NCBI RefSeq assembly: GCF_900478135.1
Contig: NZ_LS483470.1
Location: 3,433,001-3,497,000, forward strand
Source of the DNA: Leminorella richardii
GTDB taxonomy: Bacteria > Pseudomonadota > Gammaproteobacteria > Enterobacterales > Enterobacteriaceae
Length of the DNA stretch: 64,000 bases
Direction: 5' to 3'
Under the pieces are notes generated by a model. That model searched no databases, was not told the DNA's origin, and saw only the letters and a program-made list of their open reading frames with translations. Both the position numbers and the translations under genes were made by a program. Of this stretch, positions 53,280 to 63,380 are shown one piece after another. How positions within the stretch are numbered: position 1 is the stretch's first letter; the number at the start of each line of letters is the position of its first letter.

Positions 53280-56200
53280 TTATTCGTCGTCGCTATTGCC
53301 CAGACCGGCGTTTAGCAGTTCCGCCAGATTAGCTGATGCCTCTTCTGCACTTACCTGCGGTGCTGAAGCGATATCTTCTATATGGCGACGGCGCATGCGA
53401 TCCTGGTGGTAGGCATAGCCGGTACCTGCCGGAATCAGACGACCCACGATGACGTTCTCTTTCAAGCCGCGCAGTTCGTCGCGCTTGCCAGCAACGGCCG
53501 CTTCCGTCAACACGCGGGTCGTTTCCTGGAACGATGCCGCAGAGATGAAGGACTCGGTCGCCAGAGAGGCCTTGGTGATACCCAGCAGGTCGCGAGCGAA
53601 GGACGCTCCCAGTTTGCCTTCCGATTCCAGACTGCGGTTAGCAATCTTGATACGGGAGTATTCCACTTGTTCGCCTTCCAGGAACTCGGTGTTGCCCGGA
53701 TGCACGATGGTGCCCTTACGCAGCATTTGACGAACGATAACTTCGATGTGCTTATCGTTAATCTTAACGCCCTGTAAGCGATACACTTCCTGCACTTCGT
53801 TGACGATATAACGGGTCACTTCGTGGACGCCGCGCAGACGCAGAATGTCGTGCGGTGCTTCAGGACCGTCGGAGATCACGTCGCCGCGCTCTACCAGTTC
53901 GCCTTCAAACACGTTGAGTTGACGCCACTTTGGAATCATCTCTTCGTACGGATCGCTGCCGTCCATCGGCGTGATCACCAGACGACGCTTGCCCTTAGTC
54001 TCTTTACCGAAGGAAACCACACCGCTGACTTCTGCCAGAATAGCAGGCTCTTTCGGACGACGGGCTTCGAACAGGTCAGCAACGCGCGGCAGACCACCGG
54101 TAATATCGCGAGTACCGCCGGATTCCTGCGGAATACGCGCCAGAGTATCACCCGGATTGATTTCAATGCCGTCTTCCAGCTGGATAATGGCTTTACCCGG
54201 CAGGAAGTACTGTGCAGGCATGTCGGTACCAGGGATCAGTACGTCGTTACCTTTAGCATCAACCAGCTTCAGCGCAGGACGCAGATCCTTGGTGCTGCCG
54301 GTACGCTCTGCGCCTTCCAGAACCACGATAGAGGACAGACCGGTCAGTTCGTCGGTCTGACGAGTGATGGTCTGACCGTCAACCATATCGGTAAAGCGAA
54401 TGAAACCGCCCACTTCTGAGACAACCGGCATGGTATGCGGATCCCAGTTAGCGACCATTTCACCGCCAGTGACGTTGGCACCGTCGCCCTTGGCAAGCGT
54501 TGCGCCGTAAGGCACTTTATAGCTTTCCTTGGTACGACCGAACTCGTCGATCAGCGTCAGCTCAGTGTTACGAGAAGTAATCACCAGCTTGTTGGCTGCG
54601 TTAACCACGAACTTGGCGTTCTTCAGTTTCAGGCTACCGGAGTTCTTCACCTGAATGCTGGACTCTGCCGCAGCACGGGATGCCGCACCACCGATGTGGA
54701 AGGTACGCATGGTTAACTGTGTACCCGGTTCACCGATAGACTGTGCAGCGATAACGCCGATGGCCTCACCCTTGTTGATGATGTGACCACGAGCCAGGTC
54801 GCGACCGTAGCAGTTAGCACACACGCCGAAGTCGGTATCACAGGTTACGACAGAGCGTACCTTGATGATGTCAACAGAGTGCTCTTCCAGCAGGTCACAC
54901 CACTTCTCGTTCAGCAGCGTATTACGCGGAACCAGAATGTCGGCAGTGCCCGGCTTCAGTACGTCTTCAGCCGTTACGCGGCCCAGTACGCGCTCACGCA
55001 GCGGCTCTTTAACGTCGCCACCTTCGATAACCGGCGTCATGGTGACACCGTCGTAGGTGCCGCAGTCGTCTTCGATAACGACCAGATCCTGCGCCACGTC
55101 AACCAGACGACGAGTCAGGTAACCGGAGTTCGCGGTTTTCAACGCGGTATCCGCCAAACCTTTACGCGCACCGTGCGTGGAGATGAAGTACTGGAGTACG
55201 TTCAGACCTTCACGGAAGTTTGCCGTGATCGGCGTTTCGATGATGGAGCCGTCCGGCTTCGCCATCAGGCCACGCATACCGGCCAGCTGACGGATCTGAG
55301 CAGCAGAACCACGGGCACCGGAGTCAGCCATCATAAAGATGCTGTTAAAGGAAACCTGCTTCTCTTCTTCGCCGTCACGGTTGATAACGGTTTCAGAAGA
55401 CAGGTTTTCCATCATCGCCTTGGCGACGCGCTCGTTAGCGGCAGCCCAGATATCGATGACTTTGTTGTAGCGTTCGCCAGCGGTTACCAGACCAGACTGG
55501 AACTGCTCCTGAATTTCCGCCACTTCGGTTTCGGCTTCGTTGATGATTTCCGCTTTCTTAGCCGGGATCACCATATCGTCGATACCTACAGACGCACCAG
55601 AGCGAGCCGCATAGGCAAAGCCGGTATACATCGTTTGGTCAGCAAAAATAACAGTAGGCTTCAGCCCCAGGATGCGATAACAGGTGTTAATCATCTTGGA
55701 GATGGCTTTTTTGCCCAGCGCCTGGTTAATCACGGAGTAAGGCAGACCTTTAGGTACGATCATCCAGAAGATGGCGCGACCCACGGTGGTATCCACCAGG
55801 CCCGTTTTTTCCGTCATTACGCCTTCGGCGTTTTTAACGTATTCAGTGATACGAACCTTAACGCGAGCGTGCAGCTCAGCGTGACCGGCACGGTAAACGC
55901 GCTCGGCTTCTTTCGGCCCGTTCAACACCATGCCTTCGCCCTTGGCGTTCACCTTGTCGCGGGTCATGTAGTACAGACCCAGCACCACGTCCTGAGACGG
56001 AACGATGATAGGCTCACCGTTAGCAGGAGACAGAATGTTGTTGGTAGACATCATCAGCGCGCGCGCTTCCAGCTGGGCTTCCAGCGTCAGCGGCACGTGA
56101 ACAGCCATCTGGTCACCGTCGAAGTCGGCGTTATATGCCGCACACACCAGCGGGTGCAGCTGGATAGCTTTACCTTCGATCAGTACCGGCTCAAATGCCT

Positions 56201-57503
56201 GAATACCCAGACGGTGCAGAGTCGGTGCACGGTTCAGCAGTACCGGGTGTTCGCGGATAACTTCGTCCAGGATATCCCAAACGACAGCTTCTTCACGCTC
56301 AACCATTTTCTTAGCGGCTTTGATGGTGGTGGCAAGGCCACGCAGTTCCAGCTTGCCGTAGATGAACGGTTTGAACAGTTCCAGAGCCATTTTCTTCGGC
56401 AGACCGCACTGGTGCAGACGCAGGTATGGACCCACGGTGATTACAGAACGACCGGAGTAGTCAACGCGCTTACCGAGCAGGTTCTGACGGAAACGACCCT
56501 GTTTACCTTTGATCATGTCGGCCAAAGATTTCAGAGGACGCTTGTTAGAACCGGTGATCGCACGACCGCGACGACCGTTATCCAGCAGGGCATCTACTGC
56601 TTCTTGCAGCATACGCTTTTCGTTGCGCACGATGATGTCCGGCGCGGCCAGATCGAGCAGGCGCTTCAGACGGTTGTTACGGTTGATCACGCGGCGATAC
56701 AGATCGTTCAGATCGGAAGTCGCAAAACGACCGCCGTCCAGCGGAACCAGCGGACGCAGGTCCGGCGGCAGAACCGGCAGAACGGTCAGGATCATCCACT
56801 CAGGCTTGTTGCCGGACTGAATGAACGCTTCCAGCAGCTTGATGCGCTTGGTCAGCTTCTTGCGCTTGGTTTCTGAGTTGGTTTCGTTCAGCTCTTCGCG
56901 CAGCTGCTCGCACTCCTGCTCCAGATCCATGTTCTTGAGCAGAGCCTGAATGGCTTCGGCGCCCATTTTGGCGTCGAATTCGTCACCGAACTCTTCCAGC
57001 GCGTCCAGATACTGCTCTTCAGTCAGGATCTGGCGCTTTTCCAGATTGGTCATGCCGCCTTCGACTACAACGTAAGATTCGAAGTACAGTACGCGTTCAA
57101 TGTCGCGCAGAGGCATGTCAAGCAGCAGGCCGATACGAGACGGCAGCGACTTGAGGAACCAGATGTGAGCGGTCGGAGACGCCAGCTCGATGTGGCCCAT
57201 GCGCTCACGGCGCACTTTGGTCTGGGTCACTTCAACGCCGCACTTCTCACAGATAACGCCGCGGTGCTTTAAGCGCTTGTACTTACCGCACAGGCACTCA
57301 TAGTCTTTTACTGGCCCGAAAATACGGGCGCAGAACAGACCGTCACGCTCAGGTTTGAACGTACGGTAGTTAATGGTTTCCGGCTTCTTCACTTCGCCGA
57401 AAGACCAGGAACGAATCATGTCTGGCGAGGCCAGAGCGATTTTGATGGCGTCAAACTCTTCGGTCTTGGTTTGCGCTTTCAGAAACTTCAATAAGTCTTT
57501 CAC
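53280..57503 (-). CDS. rpoC: RNA polymerase beta' subunit
   Basis: This 1407-aa protein is the same length as E. coli RpoC. The zinc-ribbon cysteines (CLCGKYKRLKHRGVICEKCG) lie at about 70-89 and the Mg2+-binding catalytic motif NADFDGD at about 458-464. The second zinc site is in CDTDFGVCANC (about 814-824), and the trigger-loop region is normal. The start is the GTG at 57503 (GTG AAA GAC), with AGGAG 7 nt upstream; it gives exactly the E. coli N-terminus KDLLKFLKAQTKTEEFD. The gap to rpoB is unusually long because of an inserted ERIC element. Confidence 0.98.
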   Translation of the reverse strand: MKDLLKFLKAQTKTEEFDAIKIALASPDMIRSWSFGEVKKPETINYRTFKPERDGLFCARIFGPVKDYECLCGKYKRLKHRGVICEKCGVEVTQTKVRRERMGHIELASPTAHIWFLKSLPSRIGLLLDMPLRDIERVLYFESYVVVEGGMTNLEKRQILTEEQYLDALEEFGDEFDAKMGAEAIQALLKNMDLEQECEQLREELNETNSETKRKKLTKRIKLLEAFIQSGNKPEWMILTVLPVLPPDLRPLVPLDGGRFATSDLNDLYRRVINRNNRLKRLLDLAAPDIIVRNEKRMLQEAVDALLDNGRRGRAITGSNKRPLKSLADMIKGKQGRFRQNLLGKRVDYSGRSVITVGPYLRLHQCGLPKKMALELFKPFIYGKLELRGLATTIKAAKKMVEREEAVVWDILDEVIREHPVLLNRAPTLHRLGIQAFEPVLIEGKAIQLHPLVCAAYNADFDGDQMAVHVPLTLEAQLEARALMMSTNNILSPANGEPIIVPSQDVVLGLYYMTRDKVNAKGEGMVLNGPKEAERVYRAGHAELHARVKVRITEYVKNAEGVMTEKTGLVDTTVGRAIFWMIVPKGLPYSVINQALGKKAISKMINTCYRILGLKPTVIFADQTMYTGFAYAARSGASVGIDDMVIPAKKAEIINEAETEVAEIQEQFQSGLVTAGERYNKVIDIWAAANERVAKAMMENLSSETVINRDGEEEKQVSFNSIFMMADSGARGSAAQIRQLAGMRGLMAKPDGSIIETPITANFREGLNVLQYFISTHGARKGLADTALKTANSGYLTRRLVDVAQDLVVIEDDCGTYDGVTMTPVIEGGDVKEPLRERVLGRVTAEDVLKPGTADILVPRNTLLNEKWCDLLEEHSVDIIKVRSVVTCDTDFGVCANCYGRDLARGHIINKGEAIGVIAAQSIGEPGTQLTMRTFHIGGAASRAAAESSIQVKNSGSLKLKNAKFVVNAANKLVITSRNTELTLIDEFGRTKESYKVPYGATLAKGDGANVTGGEMVANWDPHTMPVVSEVGGFIRFTDMVDGQTITRQTDELTGLSSIVVLEGAERTGSTKDLRPALKLVDAKGNDVLIPGTDMPAQYFLPGKAIIQLEDGIEINPGDTLARIPQESGGTRDITGGLPRVADLFEARRPKEPAILAEVSGVVSFGKETKGKRRLVITPMDGSDPYEEMIPKWRQLNVFEGELVERGDVISDGPEAPHDILRLRGVHEVTRYIVNEVQEVYRLQGVKINDKHIEVIVRQMLRKGTIVHPGNTEFLEGEQVEYSRIKIANRSLESEGKLGASFARDLLGITKASLATESFISAASFQETTRVLTEAAVAGKRDELRGLKENVIVGRLIPAGTGYAYHQDRMRRRHIEDIASAPQVSAEEASANLAELLNAGLGNSDDE

Positions 57504-57540
57504 GGATCGGCTCCTGTCGGAGTTAAACCTGTTGGGCACT

Positions 57541-57667
57541 TATACCCGCTGTCTTTCAAGCTGCTTCTTTGTTGGCTGCATTCGTTCACCCGAATCACTT
57601 ACTTATGTAAGCTCATCGGGATTCACTCACTTGCCGCCTCGAAGCAACTCGAAATCCATTGGGTATA
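57541..57667. repeat. ERIC (IRU) element between rpoB and rpoC
   Basis: Exactly 127 bp bounded by inverted TATACCC and GGGTATA ends. The centre holds the ERIC core, CTTACTTATGTAAGCTC with CGGGATTCAC on one side and TTCACCCGAATCACTT on the other. It also contains the usual TTTCAAGCTGCTTCTTTGTT segment. It forms a long imperfect hairpin in the rpoBC transcript. ERICs are non-autonomous repeats of unknown mobilising enzyme, inserted at TA. Confidence 0.95.
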
Positions 57668-57761
57668 AACCTGTCTTAAACTACAAAACTGCCGTTTAAG
57701 GGGTTAAGCGCCCCTGTACCTGCAACCATCCCCAGCGAACCGGGGCTCCGGTATGAGGAAC

Positions 57762-60700
57762 TTATTCCTCTTCCAACTCGATGTTGATACCCAGCGAACG
57801 GATTTCTTTCAGCAATACGTTGAAAGACTCGGGCATGCCCGGTTCCATCTGATGGTTGCCATCCACGATGTTTTTGTACATCTTGGTGCGGCCGTTGACA
57901 TCGTCGGACTTGACGGTCAGCATCTCCTGGAGCGTGTACGCTGCGCCATAGGCTTCCAGCGCCCACACTTCCATCTCACCGAAGCGCTGTCCACCGAACT
58001 GTGCCTTACCACCCAGCGGCTGCTGAGTAACCAGGCTATAAGAACCGGTAGAGCGTGCATGCATCTTGTCATCAACCAGGTGGTTAAGCTTCAGCATGTA
58101 CATGTAGCCAACGGTAACCGGACGCTCGAACTGCTCACCGGTACGTCCATCAAACAGCGTGATCTGACCTGAGGTCGGTAAACCGCCCAGCGTCAGCAGC
58201 TCTTTAATTTCTTTCTCTTTGGCGCCGTCAAACACCGGCGTCGCGATCGGCATACCCTTACGCAGGTTTTCCGCCAGCGTCAGCACTTCTTCATCGCTGA
58301 AGGTGTTGAGGTCAACGCCCTGACGGGTGTTGTCGCCCAGATCGTAAGCCTTCTGGATAAACTCGCGCAGCTTGGCTACTTCCTGCTGCTGCTTAAGCAT
58401 AGCGTTGATCTTGTCGCCGATGCCTTTTGCAGCCATACCCAGGTGAGTTTCCAGGATCTGACCGATGTTCATACGAGACGGTACGCCCAGCGGGTTCAGT
58501 ACGATATCGACCGGCGTGCCGTTCTCATCGTAAGGCATATCCTCGATCGGGTTGATCTTGGAGATAACACCCTTGTTACCGTGACGGCCTGCCATCTTAT
58601 CGCCCGGCTGGATCTGACGCTTAACGGCCAGATAAACCTTAACGATCTTCAGCACGCCCGGAGCCAGGTCGTCGCCCTGAGTGATCTTGCGACGCTTGCC
58701 TTCCAGCTTCTTCTCAAACTCGGACTTCAGCTCGTCATACTGCTCGGCCAGCTGTTCCAGCTGGTTTTGCTTGTCTTCGTCACTTAAGCCGATTTCCAGC
58801 CACTTGTCGTGGGTCAGCTTGGAAAGCTTCTCGTCTTCGATGCCGCCGGCAACCAACACGTCGTGGATACGGGCAAACAGGCCAGCTTCGAGGATCTTCA
58901 GCTCTTCGGTCAGGTCTTTTCTGACCTGCTTCAGCTGCATGTCTTCGATTTCAAGAGCACGCTTGTCTTTTTCTACGCCGTCGCGGGTAAATACCTGAAC
59001 GTCAATAATGGTACCGGATACGCCGTTCGGCACGCGCAGGGAAGAGTCTTTAACGTCAGACGCCTTCTCACCGAAGATAGCGCGCAGCAGCTTTTCTTCT
59101 GGAGTCAGCTGGGTTTCACCCTTAGGCGTTACCTTACCCACCAGAATGTCGCCACCGGTCACTTCTGCGCCGATATAAACGATACCGGATTCATCCAGCT
59201 TGGAGAGCGCGGCTTCACCCACGTTAGGGATGTCGGCAGTGATCTCTTCAGGCCCCAGCTTGGTGTCGCGAGACACGCAGGAGAGTTCCTGAATGTGGAT
59301 GGTAGTAAATCTGTCTTCCTGAACCACGCGCTCGGACACCAAAATGGAGTCTTCGAAGTTGTAGCCGTTCCAAGGCATGAACGCTACGCGCATGTTTTGG
59401 CCCAGCGCCAGCTCACCGAGGTCGGTAGACGGGCCGTCAGCCAGCACGTCACCGCGCTCAACCTTCTCATCCAGCGCCACGCACGGCATCTGGTTGATAC
59501 AGGTGTTCTGGTTAGAACGGGTGTACTTGGTCAGGTTATAAATATCAATGCCCGCTTCGCCCGGCATCATTTCGTCTTCGTTAACTTTGATAACGATACG
59601 AGATGCGTCGACGTACTGAACAGTACCGCCGCGGGTTGCAACAGAGGTTACACCGGAGTCAACGGCAACGGCGCGTTCCATACCTGTACCTACCAGCGGC
59701 TTGTCAGCGCGCAGAGTCGGAACCGCCTGACGTTGCATGTTCGCACCCATCAGGGCGCGGTTAGCATCGTCGTGCTCAAGGAATGGAATCAGAGAAGCAC
59801 CAACGGAAACCACCTGCTGGGTTGATACGTCCATATAGTCAACCTGATCGCGGCTGAACAGGCTGGACTCGCCCTTGTTACGACAGGTGACCAGATCTTC
59901 GATGAAGCGGCCTTCGTCGGTCAGGTTGGAGTTCGCCTGAGCGATAACGAAGTTGCCTTCTTCAATGGCAGACAGGTAGTGGATCTCGTCGGTGACAACG
60001 CCGTCAGTCACTTTACGGTACGGAGTCTCAAGGAAGCCGTATTCGTTAGTCTGTGCATACACGGACAGGGAGTTGATCAGACCGATGTTTGGACCTTCAG
60101 GCGTTTCGATAGGACATACGCGACCGTAGTGAGTCGGGTGTACGTCTCTAACTTCAAAGCCCGCGCGTTCGCGCGTCAGGCCGCCTGGGCCGAGGGCAGA
60201 AATACGACGCTTGTGCGTGATTTCTGACAGCGGGTTGTTTTGGTCCATAAACTGGGACAGCTGGCTTGAGCCGAAGAACTCTTTCACCGCCGCCGAAATC
60301 GGCTTGGCGTTGATCATGTCCTGAGGCATCAGGGTATCGAGGTCGCCCAGGGACAGACGCTCTTTCACCGCACGCTCAACGCGAACCAGACCTACGCGGA
60401 ACTGGTTTTCGGCCATTTCGCCGACGGAGCGGATACGACGGTTACCCAAGTGGTCGATGTCATCCACTTCACCGATACCGTTACGGATACCGATGAGCTT
60501 CTTCATGACTTCGATGATGTCTTCTTTGCTCAGAATGCCGGAACCTTCGATTTCATCACGGCCCAAAGAGCGGTTGAACTTCATGCGGCCTACCGCAGAA
60601 AGGTCATAGCGATCTTCGGAGAAGAACAGGTTCTCAAACAGGTTTTCAGCCGCTTCGCGCGTAGGCGGCTCGCCCGGGCGCATCATGCGATAGATTTCAA

Positions 60701-61790
60701 CCAGCGCGCTCAGGCGATCGGTTGTGGTATCAACGCGTAGCGTTTCTGACATGTAGGCGCCGTGATCGAGATCGTTGGTAAACAGCGTCTCGATGCGCTT
60801 GTGACCAGCTACGCTCATCTTGGCCAGCAGATCCAGCGTCAGCTCCATGTTAGATGGGCAAATGATTTCGCCAGTCGCTTCGTCGATATAGTCTTTCGCA
60901 GACACTTTGCCGATGATGTACTCGGTTGGCACTTCGATCTTGTCGACGCCGTCCTTTTCCAACAGGCGAATGTGGCGAGCAGTAATGCGACGGCCTTTTT
61001 CTACATAAACTTTGCCGTTGGCTTCGATATCAAAAGAAGCCGTTTCACCGCGCAGGCGCTCAGGAACCAGTTCCATCTGCAGCTTGTTGTCGCAAATTTC
61101 AAAGACGACTTTATCGAAGAACAGACCCAGAATTTCTTCTGAAGTAAAGTTCAGCGCGCGCAGAATAATGGTTGCAGGCAGCTTGCGACGACGGTCAATA
61201 CGGACAAACAGGTTGTCTTTCGGGTCAAACTCAAAGTCTAACCATGAACCGCGGTAAGGGATAATGCGTGCGTTATACAGCACCTTGCCTGATGAGTGAG
61301 TCTTGCCCTTGTCGCTGTCGAAGAAGACACCTGGACTTCTGTGCAGCTGGGAAACGATAACGCGCTCGGTACCGTTAATCACGAACGTACCGTTATCGGT
61401 CATGAGCGGAATTTCGCCCATGTAGACTTCTTGCTCTTTAATGTCTTTAACCGTGCCCGCCGGCGCGTCGCGATCGTAGATCACCAGACGCAGCTTCACG
61501 CGCAGAGGCGCAGAGAAGGTTACACCGCGGATTTGACACTCTTTGACGTCGAATACAGGCTCACCGAGGCGATAGCTAACATACTGCAGCTCTGAGCTGC
61601 CGCTGTAGCTCTGGATAGGGAACACGGAGCGGAATGCTGCTTCCAGGCCGTGTTGGCCTTCCGGATCTTGCTCGATAAACTTCTGGAACGAGTCAAGCTG
61701 GATAGAAAGAAGGTATGGTATGTCCAAAACTTGTGGACGTTTACCAAAATCCTTACGAATACGTTTTTTCTCGGTATAGGAGTAAACCAT
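57762..61790 (-). CDS. rpoB: RNA polymerase beta subunit
   Basis: This 1342-aa protein equals E. coli RpoB in length. The start at 61790 gives MVYSYTEKKRIRKDFGKRPQ, and TGAGGAA lies upstream; an earlier in-frame start at 61823 is not used. The rifampicin pocket (about 507-574) reads SSQLSQFMDQNNPLSE followed by THKRRISALGPGG, the wild-type sequence at the positions most often changed in resistance (513, 516, 526, 531). The C-terminal end MESFNVLLKEIRSLGINIELEEE is typical, with the last part described here only by its ending. It follows rplL across an attenuator. Confidence 0.98.
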   Translation of the reverse strand: MVYSYTEKKRIRKDFGKRPQVLDIPYLLSIQLDSFQKFIEQDPEGQHGLEAAFRSVFPIQSYSGSSELQYVSYRLGEPVFDVKECQIRGVTFSAPLRVKLRLVIYDRDAPAGTVKDIKEQEVYMGEIPLMTDNGTFVINGTERVIVSQLHRSPGVFFDSDKGKTHSSGKVLYNARIIPYRGSWLDFEFDPKDNLFVRIDRRRKLPATIILRALNFTSEEILGLFFDKVVFEICDNKLQMELVPERLRGETASFDIEANGKVYVEKGRRITARHIRLLEKDGVDKIEVPTEYIIGKVSAKDYIDEATGEIICPSNMELTLDLLAKMSVAGHKRIETLFTNDLDHGAYMSETLRVDTTTDRLSALVEIYRMMRPGEPPTREAAENLFENLFFSEDRYDLSAVGRMKFNRSLGRDEIEGSGILSKEDIIEVMKKLIGIRNGIGEVDDIDHLGNRRIRSVGEMAENQFRVGLVRVERAVKERLSLGDLDTLMPQDMINAKPISAAVKEFFGSSQLSQFMDQNNPLSEITHKRRISALGPGGLTRERAGFEVRDVHPTHYGRVCPIETPEGPNIGLINSLSVYAQTNEYGFLETPYRKVTDGVVTDEIHYLSAIEEGNFVIAQANSNLTDEGRFIEDLVTCRNKGESSLFSRDQVDYMDVSTQQVVSVGASLIPFLEHDDANRALMGANMQRQAVPTLRADKPLVGTGMERAVAVDSGVTSVATRGGTVQYVDASRIVIKVNEDEMMPGEAGIDIYNLTKYTRSNQNTCINQMPCVALDEKVERGDVLADGPSTDLGELALGQNMRVAFMPWNGYNFEDSILVSERVVQEDRFTTIHIQELSCVSRDTKLGPEEITADIPNVGEAALSKLDESGIVYIGAEVTGGDILVGKVTPKGETQLTPEEKLLRAIFGEKASDVKDSSLRVPNGVSGTIIDVQVFTRDGVEKDKRALEIEDMQLKQVRKDLTEELKILEAGLFARIHDVLVAGGIEDEKLSKLTHDKWLEIGLSDEDKQNQLEQLAEQYDELKSEFEKKLEGKRRKITQGDDLAPGVLKIVKVYLAVKRQIQPGDKMAGRHGNKGVISKINPIEDMPYDENGTPVDIVLNPLGVPSRMNIGQILETHLGMAAKGIGDKINAMLKQQQEVAKLREFIQKAYDLGDNTRQGVDLNTFSDEEVLTLAENLRKGMPIATPVFDGAKEKEIKELLTLGGLPTSGQITLFDGRTGEQFERPVTVGYMYMLKLNHLVDDKMHARSTGSYSLVTQQPLGGKAQFGGQRFGEMEVWALEAYGAAYTLQEMLTVKSDDVNGRTKMYKNIVDGNHQMEPGMPESFNVLLKEIRSLGINIELEEE

Positions 61791-62066
61791 AGGGTTCCTC
61801 AGCTCGCTGACAAGTCGGCCCACTCTGCCCGCCTGGGGGCAGTTACAGTTCTTTATACGACACTATTTATTTCGATCGGAGGCGGAGAAATCCTCCGCAA
61901 TACGCATTTCTATTACTCTTAAATCATTTCATTGCGCTGTATCCAACTTCTAGGCAACTGGCCTAAAGCAAGAAACGCAGTATATTAAGTCGTCAATAGA
62001 AAGGAGTATTGAGGCCGTTCAGTGGGTAAACAGTGTGAAATCCCGCTGACGCCTATAGCGCAAAAA
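61791..62066 (-). other. rplL-rpoB untranslated spacer
   Basis: About 275 bp between the attenuator hairpin and rpoB, with no gene. In E. coli this spacer holds an RNase III processing site; paired segments occur here but I cannot place a cleavage site by eye. Confidence 0.45.
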
Positions 62067-62092
62067 GGCTGGTGACTAAAAAGTCACCAGCC
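62061..62092 (-). terminator. rplL-rpoB transcription attenuator
   Basis: On the minus strand, 39 nt after the rplL stop, a perfect 11-bp stem (GGCTGGTGACT, 4-nt loop) is followed by TTTTT. In E. coli the equivalent element ends about 80% of transcripts so that rpoBC is expressed less than rplJL. Confidence 0.9.
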
Positions 62093-62131
62093 ATCAGCCT
62101 TTTAAGTCAGGCTGCAAACTGGAAAAAAGTC

Positions 62132-62497
62132 TTACTTGACCTCAACGGTCGCGCCAGCTTCTTCCAGTGACTTCTTAAGAGCTTCAGCGTCATCTTTGCT
62201 GATGCCTTCTTTAACTGCAGCAGGAGCTGCTTCAACCAGATCTTTGGCTTCTTTCAGGCCCAGACCGGTTGCGCCGCGAACGGCTTTGATAGCAGCAACT
62301 TTGTTAGCGCCTGCGCTGGTCAGAATGACGTCGAACTCAGTCTTCTCTTCGACTTCAGCAGCTGGGCCAGCAGCAACAGCTACGGCTGCGGCAGCAGATA
62401 CGCCGAACTTTTCTTCCATCATGGAGATCAGTTCAACAACGTCCATTACGGACATTTCTGCAACTGCGTCCAGAATTTGCTCTTTAGTGATAGACAT
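62132..62497 (-). CDS. rplL: 50S ribosomal protein L7/L12
   Basis: This 121-aa stalk protein recruits translation factors. It has the N-terminal dimer domain (MSITKEQILDAVAEMSVMDV), an Ala/Pro-rich hinge (about 36-52) and the factor-binding C-terminal domain (GANKVAAIKAVRGATGLGLKEAKDLV in part). The ATG at 62497 gives the usual N-terminus; the one two codons earlier is not used. It follows rplJ by 57 bp and is translated in excess with it to form L10(L12)4. Confidence 0.97.
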   Translation of the reverse strand: MSITKEQILDAVAEMSVMDVVELISMMEEKFGVSAAAAVAVAAGPAAEVEEKTEFDVILTSAGANKVAAIKAVRGATGLGLKEAKDLVEAAPAAVKEGISKDDAEALKKSLEEAGATVEVK

Positions 62498-62554
62498 AAT
62501 CATTATTCCTGAATGTAGAAAGTAGTTTATACGTTAACAAATGCAATGAGGCGA

Positions 62555-63052
62555 TTAAGCCGCTTGCTTGCTGTCGCGCAGTGCCGCAAGAGTACGAACC
62601 AGTTTGCCCGCAGAGGCTTCTTTCATGGCCGACATCAGGCGCGCGATAGCTTCTTCGTAAGTTGGCAGAGTTGCCAGGCGGTCGATCTGAGCCGCTGGGA
62701 TAAACTCGCCTTCAAAGGCTGCGCCTTTAACCTCAAATTTTGCATTGTCCTTAGCAAAGGCTTTGAACAGACGAGCGCCAGCGCCCGGATGCTCATGAGA
62801 AAATGCAATTAAGGTAGGACCGACGAACGTGTCTTTCAGGCACTCGAAAGGAGTACCCTCAACGACGCGGCGCATCAGCGTGTTGCGAACAACGCGCATG
62901 TAAACGCCAGCTTCACGACCTGCTTTACGCAGTTCAGTCATTTTGTCTACGGTAACGCCGCGAGAATCCGCAACGACGGCAGACAGCGCGCCCTTGGCTA
63001 CTTCACTCACTTCAGCAACAATCGCTTGTTTGTCTTGAAGATTTAATGCCAT
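62555..63052 (-). CDS. rplJ: 50S ribosomal protein L10
   Basis: This 165-aa protein anchors L7/L12 dimers to the ribosome and, as L10(L12)4, represses its own mRNA. The sequence (MALNLQDKQAIVAEVSEVAKGAL, GREAGVYMRVVRNTLMRR, ATLPTYEEAIARLM, each typical) and length equal E. coli L10. The C-terminal helix that binds L7/L12 is present. Its leader carries the repressor-binding structure. Confidence 0.97.
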   Translation of the reverse strand: MALNLQDKQAIVAEVSEVAKGALSAVVADSRGVTVDKMTELRKAGREAGVYMRVVRNTLMRRVVEGTPFECLKDTFVGPTLIAFSHEHPGAGARLFKAFAKDNAKFEVKGAAFEGEFIPAAQIDRLATLPTYEEAIARLMSAMKEASAGKLVRTLAALRDSKQAA

Positions 63053-63380
63053 TGGCTTTTTGCTCCTGGATTAAGCCGGGAAAATTCCCGGAACTCACTT
63101 CACCCGACGCTTAGTTCCCGAAGGCGTTCAGAGAGCGGGCGTTGAAACACGGTGAGTAGAATCCAGAAAAAATTTCTTTAAAAGACATTTTTAGGCTCTC
63201 TCACCGTCTACGCAGGCCGTTGTTATTGATATTTTCATATAAATAACAGGCAATTAAGTATGTTGCCATACGCCTGCGGTCTTGGACGGAGGCCTGGATA
63301 AGGCCAGGCTCCAACCGAAAAAATCAAAAATCTAAGGGGCTAAATTCTAGACGAATCCAGCCCCGTAGTAAAGCAGTGAA
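63053..63380 (-). promoter_or_regulatory. rplJL leader with L10-binding autoregulatory RNA
   Basis: This 328-bp spacer after rplA contains the rplJ promoter region and the leader RNA that L10(L12)4 binds to stop rplJL translation. On the minus strand it keeps the complementary segments CCTCCGTCC, CCGCAGG and CCTGCGTAGACGGTGA that pair in the L10-leader family. An additional AT-rich stem lies inside it at 63221-63248. The exact transcript start was not assigned. Confidence 0.8.

Noticed and set aside
54783..56876. 697-codon open frame antisense to rpoC
   Set aside because: rpoC is unmistakable on the other strand; its codon bias leaves the opposite strand free of stops.
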